Shown here: positions 41,370-50,151 of the stretch, one piece after another | Position numbering within the stretch: position 1 is the stretch's first letter | How the letters are laid out: each line of letters begins with the position of its first letter | DNA from: Haloarcula sebkhae | GTDB lineage: Archaea; Halobacteriota; Halobacteria; Halobacteriales; Haloarculaceae | DNA: 64,000 bases | Assembly (NCBI RefSeq): GCF_014647415.1 | Contig: NZ_BMPD01000010.1 | Location: 1-64,000 of the forward strand | Reading direction: 5' to 3' | Program-made: the position numbers and the translations under genes | Notes under the pieces: generated by a model | Seen by the model: the letters and a program-made list of their open reading frames with translations, nothing else | What the model was told of the DNA's origin: nothing | Databases searched by the model: none

Positions 41370-42773
41370 GTGTTTTCCGGGGGTATGATGGAAGGTTTTG
41401 AGAGTAGTGGTGATTGGTGGGTTCCTGGTGCTTCGTCGGAAAGGGTTAGTGGAGAAGTGAGCTTCACACCAACAGAAGGAGTGTCTCTCAGTTTGAATGG
41501 GAAACTGCCGTTTGAGGGAGAGCAAGATGAGGAGCTGTTGAGGATGGAATTGTCGAAGGACTATCCTCTGTTGCACGGTGATCTTGGTCAGGATGGGCCG
41601 GTGACCGTATTGAATGCAACTATCACTTCCGCAGTTTCTGGCGGATACAGCAAATCTGAGGAGTATCTTGCCCAAACGATGGTGGTTGGAGAGCACCTGT
41701 CTGAAAACCCCTCGTTTGAGAGAGTGGATTTCTTCGTAGACGAAATTCCGGCTTGGACGGACGCTTCAACAGTAAGACCGGTGATTGACAGGGAGTCAGT
41801 GGAAGAAGCCGTTGACTTTGGAGAAATTGAGGCAGTCTACGCAGCAACAGGTGCCGAAGAATATGTGGCGGATCTTGGGGATTTAGAAGTCAAGCTTTCA
41901 AATTACAGTAGGATTTCGACAGGCGGTAATTCGACTGAGATGGAGACGGTAGGTGTTCTCAGAGTCATAGCAAGTGATGAAGCATCGGTCAATACCCTGT
42001 CGGAATGCGGTGACCGTGCCTTAGAGTACCTTTCATTCGCGATTGGGACCGGGATTTACCCCGATAAAGTCCAGCTCTACACTGATCTGGATCAAAAGCC
42101 ACTGGACATGTACTACACTCTGTTAGACTACACTAAAGACCGGTCTTCTTCTGGAGCTGAGTACCTGTTTCGCCCGACGCATACTGATTTTGAGTCCACA
42201 CTTCAGAACTGGTTGAACCACTGTGAGAGTGCTTCAGAAGTGCACCAGAACTACCGATTGCTGATACATCGCTCGAATCTTTCACCAAGGATTCGATTCC
42301 TTACCACTGTGATTGCGCTCGAGGCCTTATATGAATCAAAGCACCCAGATGAAACTTACTTACAGGAAAAAGAGTTCGACGAAATAAGATCAGATATCAT
42401 GGAGGTGGTACCTGATGGAACAGATATACAAGCACAGATGCACGGACTGCTGGAAAACGTGGCTAACGACCTTTCCATCAAGGATAAACTGGTCAAACTA
42501 ATTGAATCGGAGCAGGAACTTATCGAGACATTCTTTGACACCGGAGAGTTGGCATCTGAAGCTCGGATTCAACGAAATAAAGTTGCTCACGGCTCTATTG
42601 AGGCGACACCAAACGAACACTATATGCTGTCCAAGAAGCTTGAATTAGTATTAGAAGCATTGTTAGCCAGAGAAATCGGAGTGCCAGCAGATCACCTTCC
42701 TAATGCACTGGCATCTCGACACCAGGACCTAACAGACCGGTTGGAAATAAACGGGGATCAAGCTGGATTCTAA
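41370..42773 (+). CDS. ApeA-like HEPN defence protein
   Basis: 467 residues (ATGs at 41385 and 41388 are alternative starts). The N-terminal half begins GDWWVPG...VSGEVSFTPTEGVSLSLNGKL and has PLLHGDLGQDGPVTVLNA, the pattern of the ApeA N-terminal beta domain. The C-terminal half is helical and contains RNKVAHG, the Rx4-6H HEPN RNase motif, near residue 410. ApeA-type proteins abort phage infection by cleaving RNA. It lies on the opposite strand to the surrounding block, lacks the hairpin leader and is AT-richer, so it is an independent insertion. Confidence 0.75.
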   Translation: MFSGGMMEGFESSGDWWVPGASSERVSGEVSFTPTEGVSLSLNGKLPFEGEQDEELLRMELSKDYPLLHGDLGQDGPVTVLNATITSAVSGGYSKSEEYLAQTMVVGEHLSENPSFERVDFFVDEIPAWTDASTVRPVIDRESVEEAVDFGEIEAVYAATGAEEYVADLGDLEVKLSNYSRISTGGNSTEMETVGVLRVIASDEASVNTLSECGDRALEYLSFAIGTGIYPDKVQLYTDLDQKPLDMYYTLLDYTKDRSSSGAEYLFRPTHTDFESTLQNWLNHCESASEVHQNYRLLIHRSNLSPRIRFLTTVIALEALYESKHPDETYLQEKEFDEIRSDIMEVVPDGTDIQAQMHGLLENVANDLSIKDKLVKLIESEQELIETFFDTGELASEARIQRNKVAHGSIEATPNEHYMLSKKLELVLEALLAREIGVPADHLPNALASRHQDLTDRLEINGDQAGF

Positions 42774-43073
42774 GCGTTTCGAAGTCTTCCAATCATCTGC
42801 CGGTTCCATTGCTTGATCAATGCTATGTCGGTGGATTCGAGAGTGAATATAAAATGTTTGCCGTGTTTCACGGTTACCGCTATTCAGTCTTTGAACTAAG
42901 GTCAATATCCGCTGATGCTGACCGAATCAGGCGACCCCGATTCTCGGCGTGCGACATGCTGCATTCACGCATTGTATTCAGCACCCCATTCCTTTCGGAC
43001 ACCGAGGATCTCAACAAAGATGTAGGTCACTTTCCAAAGTGAAGAGTAGAAGTATGATCGTATGATTCGGTTT
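42774..43073. other. Intergenic region
   Basis: About 300 bp between two convergent genes. No ORF of coding character and no clear repeat. Confidence 0.3.
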
Positions 43074-43625
43074 TTAAGATTTTTCCTGTATTATTCTGCT
43101 TAGATCCGGTCCAATATTTTTTCGCGTTTCAATGTGAAGAGGTTCTGAAAATTTACTCTGAGGGCTTGTCCTAAGAATTACATTGTAAATTCGGTACTCT
43201 GAGATGTCCATATTTTCTTTTAATTCGTCATAGTTGCCTATTCCGTGTCGGAGTCCCTGAAGACCCAGCGCAATAAAAATACTACCGAGTATAGCGCTAA
43301 ATACACCAGGATAGAGAAAAGCAAGCCAGCCCAGTCCACCAAGAATTGAGATTACACTAGCAGCTATGATCACATTTGGACTAATTCCTTCTCTTTCTGT
43401 TCTTGTGCCTACCCCTGTCTCTACTGACTCAATGCTTTCTAGACCTAAATCTTTGAAGTGACCCTCTCCACGTGAGAAAATTAGTCTGCTATTTGTAGCT
43501 ATAAAATCTGCCGAATAGCTGTTTTCTTCTTTCTTTACAGTTCCATTCCACTCTAACTGCGGACTCTCATTCTCAGCAATAAAATTTCTACCACTGTTTT
43601 TTGTTGGCTCTGGGCGGCTTGACAC
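43074..43625 (-). CDS. Membrane protein with PH-like N-terminal region
   Basis: 183 residues. The N-terminal 85 residues (SADFIATNSRLIFSRGEGHFKDLGLESIESVETGV) look like a bacterial PH-type domain. Two membrane helices follow (NVIIAASVISILGGLGWLAFL; GVFSAILGSIFIALGLQGL), then a soluble tail. AT-rich gene, no hairpin leader. Could be a partner of the adjacent ApeA-like gene, but nothing shows that. Confidence 0.6.
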   Translation of the reverse strand: MSSRPEPTKNSGRNFIAENESPQLEWNGTVKKEENSYSADFIATNSRLIFSRGEGHFKDLGLESIESVETGVGTRTEREGISPNVIIAASVISILGGLGWLAFLYPGVFSAILGSIFIALGLQGLRHGIGNYDELKENMDISEYRIYNVILRTSPQSKFSEPLHIETRKNIGPDLSRIIQEKS

Positions 43626-43759
43626 AGTTTTACCTATCTATACTCACATTTAATACTGCTGGCTGCGGATGGTCTTTTTACTTGAATCTGACACTCTACT
43701 CAGATGTACTGCTCATTGGTAAGTGAGCAGGCTCGCCGGTTCCAGAGAACTACCGCCGG

Positions 43760-44287
43760 CTACTCAATCCACCCACCGATCACAACCTGTTCACTGTCTG
43801 TTGGAGCATCGTTTGCCGTTTTCGTAGCTGAGTCAAACGGTGGCTCGACGACATGGGGCACTTCCTCGTCGTATGTCCGGTCGGGACGTTTCACACAGTC
43901 AACCGTCACGATAGGACTGCACTCAATGCAAGAGGTCGCTGTTCCGTCGAAGCCGTTGATGCTCACCGACCAGGGGATGACGCTTGCGAGCCGATACGTT
44001 TCTGCTGCTGGACGGCGAGTACTAGCAGACCCACAGCCAACGGCCCCACAGACGTCGCAGGTGAGGAGATGGTCTCTATCTGCCTCGTGGAAGAGCGACA
44101 CCGCCTGCTCAACGTTGTCGCGGTCCTGAAGCGCACAGTCCCGACAAATCGTGAACTCGAATACGCCATCCTCTTGGTCGACTTCATCGGGCCACCGGAC
44201 GTAGGTGAACGCCTCACCGGAGATGTCAGCTCGGTCTCCACAGAATCGACAGTACTCGGCCGTTGCCTCGGGCTGGACGCCGCTCAT
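43760..44287 (-). CDS. Cys-rich zinc-binding hypothetical protein
   Basis: 175 residues from the ATG at 44287, which overlaps the stop of the Mom-like gene (ATGA). Several CxxC pairs are seen: CRFCGD, CRDC, CDVCGAVGC, CIEC. They suggest two treble-clef or zinc-ribbon units, followed by a C-terminal tail. Translational coupling suggests it works with the Mom-like protein. No family recognised. Confidence 0.65.
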   Translation of the reverse strand: MSGVQPEATAEYCRFCGDRADISGEAFTYVRWPDEVDQEDGVFEFTICRDCALQDRDNVEQAVSLFHEADRDHLLTCDVCGAVGCGSASTRRPAAETYRLASVIPWSVSINGFDGTATSCIECSPIVTVDCVKRPDRTYDEEVPHVVEPPFDSATKTANDAPTDSEQVVIGGWIE

Positions 44288-45051
44288 CGGGACCACCGTG
44301 CAAGTGTTGATTGTTCGCGAGCAGTGTCCACGGGGCACAGAAAGCGCCATTTGTAGCGCTCTCGAATCGGCTTGTCCTCGCGGTTGCTTGCCTGCCCTGG
44401 TTCTCGGTAGCCCGTACAGGTCCAGCCCTTGTCTTTCAGTGCTCGAACCATCGCCCCGTCATAATCCGAGCGAACCCACGTTAGGAGAAATCGAGTGTCG
44501 CGGTCGTCAGCCTGCAAGAAGCGCTCTTGAGAGCGAGCCAGCGCTGCTGAGGCAAGATTGGGCATCTGAACGCCCATGCAGATCCGCGCGGCCTCAACAA
44601 GCGAGTCGCCAGAAATCACCTCGCTGTCAACGACTGGTGTGTCCGTCGACGGAAGCACTCGCCGGGCGGTCGCTCGAATCTCTGCAGGAAGACTGTCGAT
44701 CTCGACTGGCTCGGGACAGAGCTGGCCGTCGACGCCGTATCGGATTCGCTTCTTCGAAATCAGTGGGTAGCGATACGTGATAGCTCCAACGAGTGAGTCT
44801 TGGAAGTATAGCCCGTGATGGGCGAGATTGACCGACGGCAGCGACCCCATATATGAGTGGTGGGACTCGTACACGGCAGCTGCGGTGTCCCTGTCGATTG
44901 GTTCGACGCCGACATGATCGGCAAACCGAATCCCCAGAGGGGCGGTGAACGGGTCTCCATCGGCGTGGATCGGACAGGAGCACTGCTCTGTCTCCGCTGG
45001 CGGGCGATGCTGGAATGACTGTGCTCGCGTCAACGCTGAGTGCGTGGACAT
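44284..45051 (-). CDS. GNAT-fold protein resembling phage Mom DNA modification enzyme
   Basis: 255 residues from the ATG at 45051. The layout is ESHHSYMGSLPSVNLAHHGLYFQDSLVGAITY, then AARICMGVQMPNLASAALARS, then LLTWVRSDYDGAMVRALKDKGWTCTGY. This follows that of phage Mu Mom-like proteins, which use an acetyltransferase fold to modify adenine in DNA. An N-terminal CSCPIH motif is extra. A short-type T4-hairpin leader ends at the start codon. Assignment is by motif order; a general GNAT is the alternative. Confidence 0.55.
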   Translation of the reverse strand: MSTHSALTRAQSFQHRPPAETEQCSCPIHADGDPFTAPLGIRFADHVGVEPIDRDTAAAVYESHHSYMGSLPSVNLAHHGLYFQDSLVGAITYRYPLISKKRIRYGVDGQLCPEPVEIDSLPAEIRATARRVLPSTDTPVVDSEVISGDSLVEAARICMGVQMPNLASAALARSQERFLQADDRDTRFLLTWVRSDYDGAMVRALKDKGWTCTGYREPGQASNREDKPIRERYKWRFLCPVDTAREQSTLARWSR

Positions 45052-45078
45052 CCTCTCACCCACCGGAGGAACACAAAA
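45052..45078 (-). promoter_or_regulatory. T4-hairpin leader element (short type)
   Basis: TTTTGTG starts 27 nt before the ATG at 45051; stem CCTC / GAGG around loop CGGTGGGTGA. One base differs from the 41203 copy within the hairpin. Confidence 0.85.
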
Positions 45079-45089
45079 CCGCTATCGAG

Positions 45090-45554
45090 TCACCAGGGGG
45101 TGATGACAATGCCAGCGTCTGGGCCTTCGATATATACTGGTTCACACCCCCTGTAGAATATCGTGAATCGTTCTGGCTGGTACGCAGGATGCTTCGCAAG
45201 CGTGGCGACTGCACGGCTCACGTCCGCTGGCGGGAACTGTGGCTCGCCTGACCGGAGGGCAAGGTGACCGGACTGGAGCACGTCCCACGACTTGAACTGG
45301 TAGTCGGCTGGAGGGGTGAACGTCTCTCGGGCCGTCGCAACAAGATACTCCGCACCGTCGACGACTTTTCCGGCTATAGAATAGCGAGCAGACTCCGGAC
45401 GAACGGTGATAGCGCCATCGAACGCAGAGACTACTTCATCCTTCCAGACAAACGGCGACGGTGGCTTAACGACTGGAATTGGTTGCTCGTCGAAAGTCGG
45501 TTCGTCGCTGTTCGTGGATGATCCGTCACTGGCTTCGGATGTGTGTTCTCTCAT
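45090..45554 (-). CDS. Hypothetical protein, member of a local paralog family
   Basis: 154 residues. The core KVVDGAEYLVATARETFTPPADYQFKSWDVLQSGHL is shared, with few changes, with the gene at 45590-46270. The C-terminal part (YQPERFTIFYRGCEPVYIEGPDAGIVI) is shared with that gene and, more weakly, with 52864-53901. Function unknown. Short-type T4-hairpin leader directly upstream. Confidence 0.65.
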   Translation of the reverse strand: MREHTSEASDGSSTNSDEPTFDEQPIPVVKPPSPFVWKDEVVSAFDGAITVRPESARYSIAGKVVDGAEYLVATARETFTPPADYQFKSWDVLQSGHLALRSGEPQFPPADVSRAVATLAKHPAYQPERFTIFYRGCEPVYIEGPDAGIVITPW

Positions 45555-45581
45555 CCTCTCGCCCGCCGGAGGAACAGAAAA
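45555..45581 (-). promoter_or_regulatory. T4-hairpin leader element (short type)
   Basis: TTTTCTG starts 27 nt before the ATG at 45554; CCTC / GAGG stem, loop CGGCGGGCGA. Relative to the 45052 copy both T residues in the loop motif are C. Confidence 0.85.
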
Positions 45582-45589
45582 TTGTTGTG

Positions 45590-46270
45590 CTAGTCGAGAC
45601 TGGGGAGCCGCTCAGCGATGAGAATCCCACCTCCCGGTCCTTCTAAGTACAGTGCTGTGTGCCCCCGGAAGTAGAGGGTGTATCGCTCTGGAACGTACTG
45701 ATGGCCGGTCGAAAGCGTCGCGATGGCCTTCGACAAGAGCCGTGCCGAGAACAGTGGGTCGCCGTGGTGGTTCGATAGGCGGCCAGATTGCAGTGGCTCC
45801 CAACTGTCGAACTCGTGGTCTGCTGGCGGCGTCAGCGTTGTCCGGGCCGTTGCGATCAGGAACTCAGCACCGTCAACAACCTTGGCAGCTGAGTTCGCCA
45901 CATCCGGGACGCATTCCACCTGCCCCTCGAACACGCTCGATGTCTCGTTTTGCCAAGTCAACTCCTCTGGATGACCGGCGACCGGCACGGGCGGCCCTCG
46001 GAAGCCCTCACTTCGGAGATGTGCTTTTGCGTCCGCCTCGGAACCGAATGTCTCCCCACAAGTACACTCGAACGATTCATCGTTGCCGTAGTAGCCATCG
46101 GTGTCCTGTGAGCGGACGACTTCCCTGTTGTCGTCCATATAAATGCGGTCAACGTATCTCCAAGTGTACGACACCTCGATTTCATGCTCTTGGCCGGGCT
46201 TGCTGAAGTCGAACCCGGCTTGCTGGTCTAGCTGTCCGTCCTGCGTCTGACTCGGATTAGTTGTCGTCAT
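45590..46270 (-). CDS. C2H2-like zinc-finger paralog of the adjacent protein
   Basis: 226 residues from the ATG at 46270. The N-terminal half has CTCGETFGSEADAKAHLRSEGF, a single C2H2-like finger. The C-terminal half (KVVDGAEFLIATARTTLTPPADHEFDSWEPLQSGRL; YVPERYTLYFRGHTALYLEGPGGGILIA) is paralogous to the next gene, indicating tandem duplication. Short-type T4-hairpin leader upstream. Confidence 0.7.
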   Translation of the reverse strand: MTTTNPSQTQDGQLDQQAGFDFSKPGQEHEIEVSYTWRYVDRIYMDDNREVVRSQDTDGYYGNDESFECTCGETFGSEADAKAHLRSEGFRGPPVPVAGHPEELTWQNETSSVFEGQVECVPDVANSAAKVVDGAEFLIATARTTLTPPADHEFDSWEPLQSGRLSNHHGDPLFSARLLSKAIATLSTGHQYVPERYTLYFRGHTALYLEGPGGGILIAERLPSLD

Positions 46271-46297
46271 CCTCTCAGCCACCAGAGGAACACAAAA
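46271..46297 (-). promoter_or_regulatory. T4-hairpin leader element (short type)
   Basis: TTTTGTG starts 27 nt before the ATG at 46270; stem CCTCT / AGAGG, loop GGTGGCTG. Confidence 0.85.
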
Positions 46298-46470
46298 TTG
46301 TTCGGTTCAATAACATATCATATTTGTCCACAATTTGTGACCCTCAGCGAACGTTTTTTAAAGGATCTCCCGCGGGAGTTAGATGTCGAACGGCGATAGC
46401 GTAATAAAATCGCCTGCCGGGGCCCGCCATAGACCACTCGGGTTTCAACTGGCTCGACACACCAATAGCG

Positions 46471-46932
46471 ATGAGTACTGAAAACTCGCGTCGATCAGAT
46501 CAGGAGAACAATTCAAGTGAACCAGATCAGGAGCGGTCATCAGACAACACGATCGGAGCGAATGAATTCAGAAGAGATACGTACCAGACCAAGCTCGAAG
46601 CCCACCGACGAGACAGGTATCGATGTCTCAATTGCCGGGCAGCTTTCGACGAGCAGCCCTCGCATCTTGACGCTGATCATATTGTACCGCAAGGAGCTGG
46701 CGGCTCGAGCCTCCACAGCAATATCGCTTCACTCTGCCGGGACTGTCACGAGGCGAAGCACGGAGAGCGGGAGATCGCGCCGACAATTCGGTTCATTTCG
46801 ACAGGAGATATGTCTGATTCTGAGTTTCGGTGGTTCCGACACTTCTGGGACGAAATCTTCCCCGCACTAACTGAGGCGGCCATCGGCCAGAGAGTCGAGC
46901 CGCTGGTCAATATCGACGACAACACGCCGTAG
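46471..46932 (+). CDS. HNH endonuclease
   Basis: 153 residues. A polar N-terminal tail is followed by RDRYRCLNCRAAF, LDADHIVPQGAGGSSLHSNIASLCRDCHEAKHGE: the HNH beta-beta-alpha metal site (DH...N...H) with two structural CxxC pairs. A helical C-terminal extension (DSEFRWFRHFWDEIFPAL) follows. On the plus strand, against the block orientation. Likely a nicking or restriction-type DNA nuclease; specificity unknown. Confidence 0.85.
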   Translation: MSTENSRRSDQENNSSEPDQERSSDNTIGANEFRRDTYQTKLEAHRRDRYRCLNCRAAFDEQPSHLDADHIVPQGAGGSSLHSNIASLCRDCHEAKHGEREIAPTIRFISTGDMSDSEFRWFRHFWDEIFPALTEAAIGQRVEPLVNIDDNTP

Positions 46933-47431
46933 CAAGGCCGCCACATCCCGATGGGGACTGTTCGCCATTTGGAGGAGCAGCTTACCGATCGAGACGATGT
47001 CGAGTACGCTGCGCAAAGAACTCACCACTACATGTGACGACTTAGCAATTGCTGGCGAACGTAAAGTAGGGCACCCAGCAATTCTGGGGCCCGTCCTATG
47101 CCACTTGGAATTCAGGCTTGGAGCATAATAAGTCTATACTGCGATGACGCTAAGACTGGATGTCATAGAAATGTTCACAACCGATTTGCTGCGGTGCAAC
47201 TCAAACATTGACCACAAAAAGAAGTAAACTGTCTCACGATGACTCATTCTGGTCGATGTAGCTCGATTCAGTCGCTCAATGAGCACTCTGTACTGAGCAA
47301 TTTGAGTTGGTGAAATTGTATGCTAACTAGGTGGGGGACACGTGCACAGTACACATCGCCAGCGCTTATTACATATCTCAGACAACACTGTTTTATCCAG
47401 TCTGGTAAGAGCCTCAGCGTCAGTACCGCGT
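46933..47431. other. 500-bp intergenic region
   Basis: Between the HNH gene and the convergent DUF6610-like gene. A 28-codon reading at 46951 (MGTVRHLEEQLTDRDDVEY) looks protein-like but ends quickly and may be a remnant. Nothing else is supported. Confidence 0.3.
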
Positions 47432-48373
47432 CTAATCGTGAACCTCAGTGGGAGTGAGTCCGGCCCGGTATTCCACTCTGTCTCGCTCGTGCTCGCTCCG
47501 GTACGCGAGCGTCTGTCCGTTCTCGTACTCAACGACAATCGCATCCTCAAGGCCATTCACAGTCGCTCTCGAACCGTCAGCAGCCCAGACGGGGTCCATC
47601 GGTTCCGCTGTTAGCGGGGTCCGGTCTTTCTCCACGGTCGGCCACACACCCCGGGATTTCCAGTATGACCGGATGTGTCGCAAACTCTCTCGAACCGTCT
47701 CTCGGATCGAGAGATGGTCCGCACTCCCGTAGCCGTGTGGTGAGAAATACTCCCCGTGAAGTGCCGCTAAGTGGACCCCGTTCCAGTCCACACCAACGAT
47801 ATCGGCTGGCTCCTCGCCGGTCACGCGCGGTTGTGTTAGTTCCTCGATCACTGGATACTGTTTTGTCGGACTTGCTCCCAGCAGATGCACGCGCCGCCCC
47901 CGCCAGTCCACGATGTCCGTGTACTCGTCGGCAGTCTGGTCAGAATACCCCATTGGGTAGCCGAGTATCATGTCCTCGTCGATTACGTCGATTGCTTCGT
48001 GGCATTTCGGAACGATGATGACCTCAGTCCCCGGAAACTTCCGTTTCAGTTCCCGTCCGGCTTGGTTGTACCGTCTTGCCTCCTGTCGGTCGTATGCGTC
48101 GCCAAGCATCCCAATCGACGGCTCGGACTGCTCGAAGCGCTTGATATACCGGTCCAAATCTGGATTCCGGAAGTCGTTGTCTAGAATCTCAATCGGGACC
48201 TCAACGTTCCGAAGTTTGGATTGATACGAGTAGTCCTCGCGAACACCGACGGTGAATCCGAGACGGTAAGCATCGATTACGAAGGGCTCGCGATGAAGGA
48301 ACCCGATGTACTCAGCCCGCTGTGCATCGCCGATAGCCGCCGCTGACCAAGAGTGTCGAGCCTCAGAAGACAT
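47432..48373 (-). CDS. DUF6610-like protein
   Basis: 313 residues from the ATG at 48373. Segments SIGMLGDAYDRQEARRY, EVIIVPKCHEAIDVIDEDMILGYPMGYSD, RRVHLLGASPTKQYPVIEELT and ADIVGVDWNGVHLAALHGEYFSPHGY recall a haloarchaeal/viral family I remember as DUF6610. Alternating strand-helix segments suggest a TIM-barrel. The leader is GC-shifted (GCGCGCC units) but keeps the T6G plus hairpin layout. A modified-base or glycosidase-type activity is conceivable but unproven. Confidence 0.6.
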   Translation of the reverse strand: MSSEARHSWSAAAIGDAQRAEYIGFLHREPFVIDAYRLGFTVGVREDYSYQSKLRNVEVPIEILDNDFRNPDLDRYIKRFEQSEPSIGMLGDAYDRQEARRYNQAGRELKRKFPGTEVIIVPKCHEAIDVIDEDMILGYPMGYSDQTADEYTDIVDWRGRRVHLLGASPTKQYPVIEELTQPRVTGEEPADIVGVDWNGVHLAALHGEYFSPHGYGSADHLSIRETVRESLRHIRSYWKSRGVWPTVEKDRTPLTAEPMDPVWAADGSRATVNGLEDAIVVEYENGQTLAYRSEHERDRVEYRAGLTPTEVHD

Positions 48374-48398
48374 CGAAATCACCGAGCGCGCCCACCGG

Positions 48399-48427
48399 CG
48401 CGCCCAGCTGGCAGGCGCGGCAAAAAA
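48399..48427 (-). promoter_or_regulatory. T4-hairpin leader element (GC-rich, diverged)
   Basis: T6G then stem CGCGCC / GGCGCG with a 9-nt loop. A second GCGCGCC copy lies closer to the start codon at 48373. Sequence of the stem is unlike the other copies but its position and form are the same. Confidence 0.5.
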
Positions 48428-48473
48428 CGACCCCACGCCTTAAATACAGAGACGAGAGGAAGTGTCTGTCAGA

Positions 48474-49340
48474 ATGAAGGAAGGCATCGAATCACAATAC
48501 GACGACCCTGATAGCTACCGGGGCGACTACCCTCCGGACTGGCCTTACAGGCTCGTCTTCCGGAAGCAGTTGGACAACAACACTTGCGCCAACTGTGAGA
48601 TGCAGTACCCCTCGGAAGGGTTGGAGGTCCTGCGACGAATCCCTGCCGAGAACGGCGGGACGAACAAAACCACGAACCTACTGACAGTGTGCTCGACCTG
48701 TGAGGACGATGTCAAGCAGGAGGGCCGTCTGAACCTCCCACAGTCGCTTACACAAGAGCCAGCCGGCGGTTCCGAAGAGGACACCCATAGAGTCCTGCCG
48801 TTGCAGAGTGACGTCCCAAGGACTGAGGAAACTGAGACTGACGTGACCGAACAGGCGGGGCAGTCCCGAGGGTCCTCCCGCTTGGAGGTCAACCACATTC
48901 CACGGTCGACGAGGACTCCAACCGACCGCCCGACGACGGAGGGGAGCGACGAGCAGTCCGACCAGGGAGGCACTGCCGACGAGCGTGCTATATCGAGTCG
49001 GGTGCTCTTCGCGTCCATCGGGGGGACAGCGATGGTTCTGGCATATCTCTGTGCGATTGCTGTCGCCTCTTTCTTGCCCCCGCTTGTGAGTGACGTAGCG
49101 TTCTACGGCCTTCCGCTGGCAGGGCTCGTGACCGGAGTCCGATGGCGGCTCTCGACAGCCGTTGCGTCCGCCTACGTAGTCAGCATGTATGCTGCACTCT
49201 GGCAGGTCTTCTCGGCGGAGCCGTCAGTACCGGCGTGGGTCCCCGTAATCGCGCCACTAGCTGGGATTGCCTACGGACTCGTCGTTGAGCGGACTGGGTT
49301 CTCGCTTCGGAACCACTTCCGTTCTCAGATTCGCGATTGA
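48474..49340 (+). CDS. Zinc-motif protein with C-terminal membrane domain
   Basis: 288 residues from the ATG at 48474 (an in-frame GTG lies at 48462). The N-terminal HNH-like or zinc-ribbon part (NTCANCEMQY...LLTVCSTCEDD) is followed by a long Thr/Ser/Glu-rich linker (residues about 95-170). Three to four membrane helices come next, ending with FSLRNHFRSQ. A TTAAATA box lies about 30 bp upstream. Convergent with and overlapping the next gene by 16 bp. Could be a membrane-linked sensor or nuclease; unknown. Confidence 0.6.
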   Translation: MKEGIESQYDDPDSYRGDYPPDWPYRLVFRKQLDNNTCANCEMQYPSEGLEVLRRIPAENGGTNKTTNLLTVCSTCEDDVKQEGRLNLPQSLTQEPAGGSEEDTHRVLPLQSDVPRTEETETDVTEQAGQSRGSSRLEVNHIPRSTRTPTDRPTTEGSDEQSDQGGTADERAISSRVLFASIGGTAMVLAYLCAIAVASFLPPLVSDVAFYGLPLAGLVTGVRWRLSTAVASAYVVSMYAALWQVFSAEPSVPAWVPVIAPLAGIAYGLVVERTGFSLRNHFRSQIRD

Positions 49341-50077
49341 TGATCCAGCGCTTCTGTTGACGAAATATACGCCGACAACTGGTCCACGACAGAGGGGTCA
49401 AACTCGTCAGAGACGTGTCGCACGTTCCACAACCCAGATTGATACACCTCAGATTTCGGCGAGTGATATCCAAGCCAATCGAGGTCTGACGGTCCTGCGG
49501 ATCGACGATGATGCGATACCATCGCGATGGTGTTCGCTTCGATTACCGCTCTGTCACACTCGGGTCCGGGGTCGCCCGGAACGTCAACCCAGAGAAACGG
49601 CAGATCACGGATATACTCCGATACACGCTGTTCAAGTTCGTGTTCCTGCTCGCGAACAGCAGTCGTCTCGGCGTCGGGATTTTGCTCGCCCCAGTGGGGA
49701 TACTCGTCGTGCCAGCCGTGCTTCTCGATCAGTGCCCGTCCAACGTGCAACCTGAAAATCGAGCCTCGGTGGTTGCCGCCGCCGGCGTACTTCCCGCGAA
49801 CGTTCCCACGATGTTGCCTGAGTCGGTTCCAGAGCGTATTCGACGAGCCGGCACTGACACCGACGGTGCCGATCCGGGAGAGTCGCCAGTCGACCGCTGT
49901 CGCTGCGCGAAGGTCGCTTGCTGGCGAGAAGAAAAAGTAGACTCCCCGGTCGGGCCACTCTAACCGACCGTTGACATCTCCGAGGTAGTACGGCCCGCCG
50001 ATCTGGTCACGTAACTCTGCTAAGACACTCAGAAACTGTCCGACAGGGCTGCCGCCCGACGCTGCTGTTGAACGCAT
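49325..50077 (-). CDS. GIY-YIG nuclease-like protein
   Basis: 250 residues from the ATG at 50077. GVYFFFSPASD...RIGTVGVS...LWNRLRQHRGN...GGNHRGSIFRLHVGRALI follows the GIY-YIG order (GVYFF / RIGTVG, conserved Arg, His). A conserved-looking C-terminal acidic segment has DRAVIEANTIAM with a possible catalytic Glu. T4-hairpin leader upstream. Probably a DNA nuclease of the mobile element. Confidence 0.65.
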   Translation of the reverse strand: MRSTAASGGSPVGQFLSVLAELRDQIGGPYYLGDVNGRLEWPDRGVYFFFSPASDLRAATAVDWRLSRIGTVGVSAGSSNTLWNRLRQHRGNVRGKYAGGGNHRGSIFRLHVGRALIEKHGWHDEYPHWGEQNPDAETTAVREQEHELEQRVSEYIRDLPFLWVDVPGDPGPECDRAVIEANTIAMVSHHRRSAGPSDLDWLGYHSPKSEVYQSGLWNVRHVSDEFDPSVVDQLSAYISSTEALDHQSRI

Positions 50078-50081
50078 CTTG

Positions 50082-50112
50082 GACTCCCTCACTCCCAAGG
50101 GGAGTCACAAAA
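50082..50112 (-). promoter_or_regulatory. T4-hairpin leader element
   Basis: TTTTGT then a 7-bp stem GACTCCC / GGGAGTC (50100-50106 and 50082-50088), 4 nt before the ATG at 50077. The longest perfect stem of the family. Confidence 0.8.
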
Positions 50113-50151
50113 TATGGCTCTCAAGCACGACTGGAAAGACACCGCTCCCTC

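Noticed and set aside
43853-44780. Two overlapping plus-strand ORFs (167 and 191 residues)
   Set aside because: They lie opposite the zinc protein and the Mom-like gene and have Arg/Ser-rich shadow composition.
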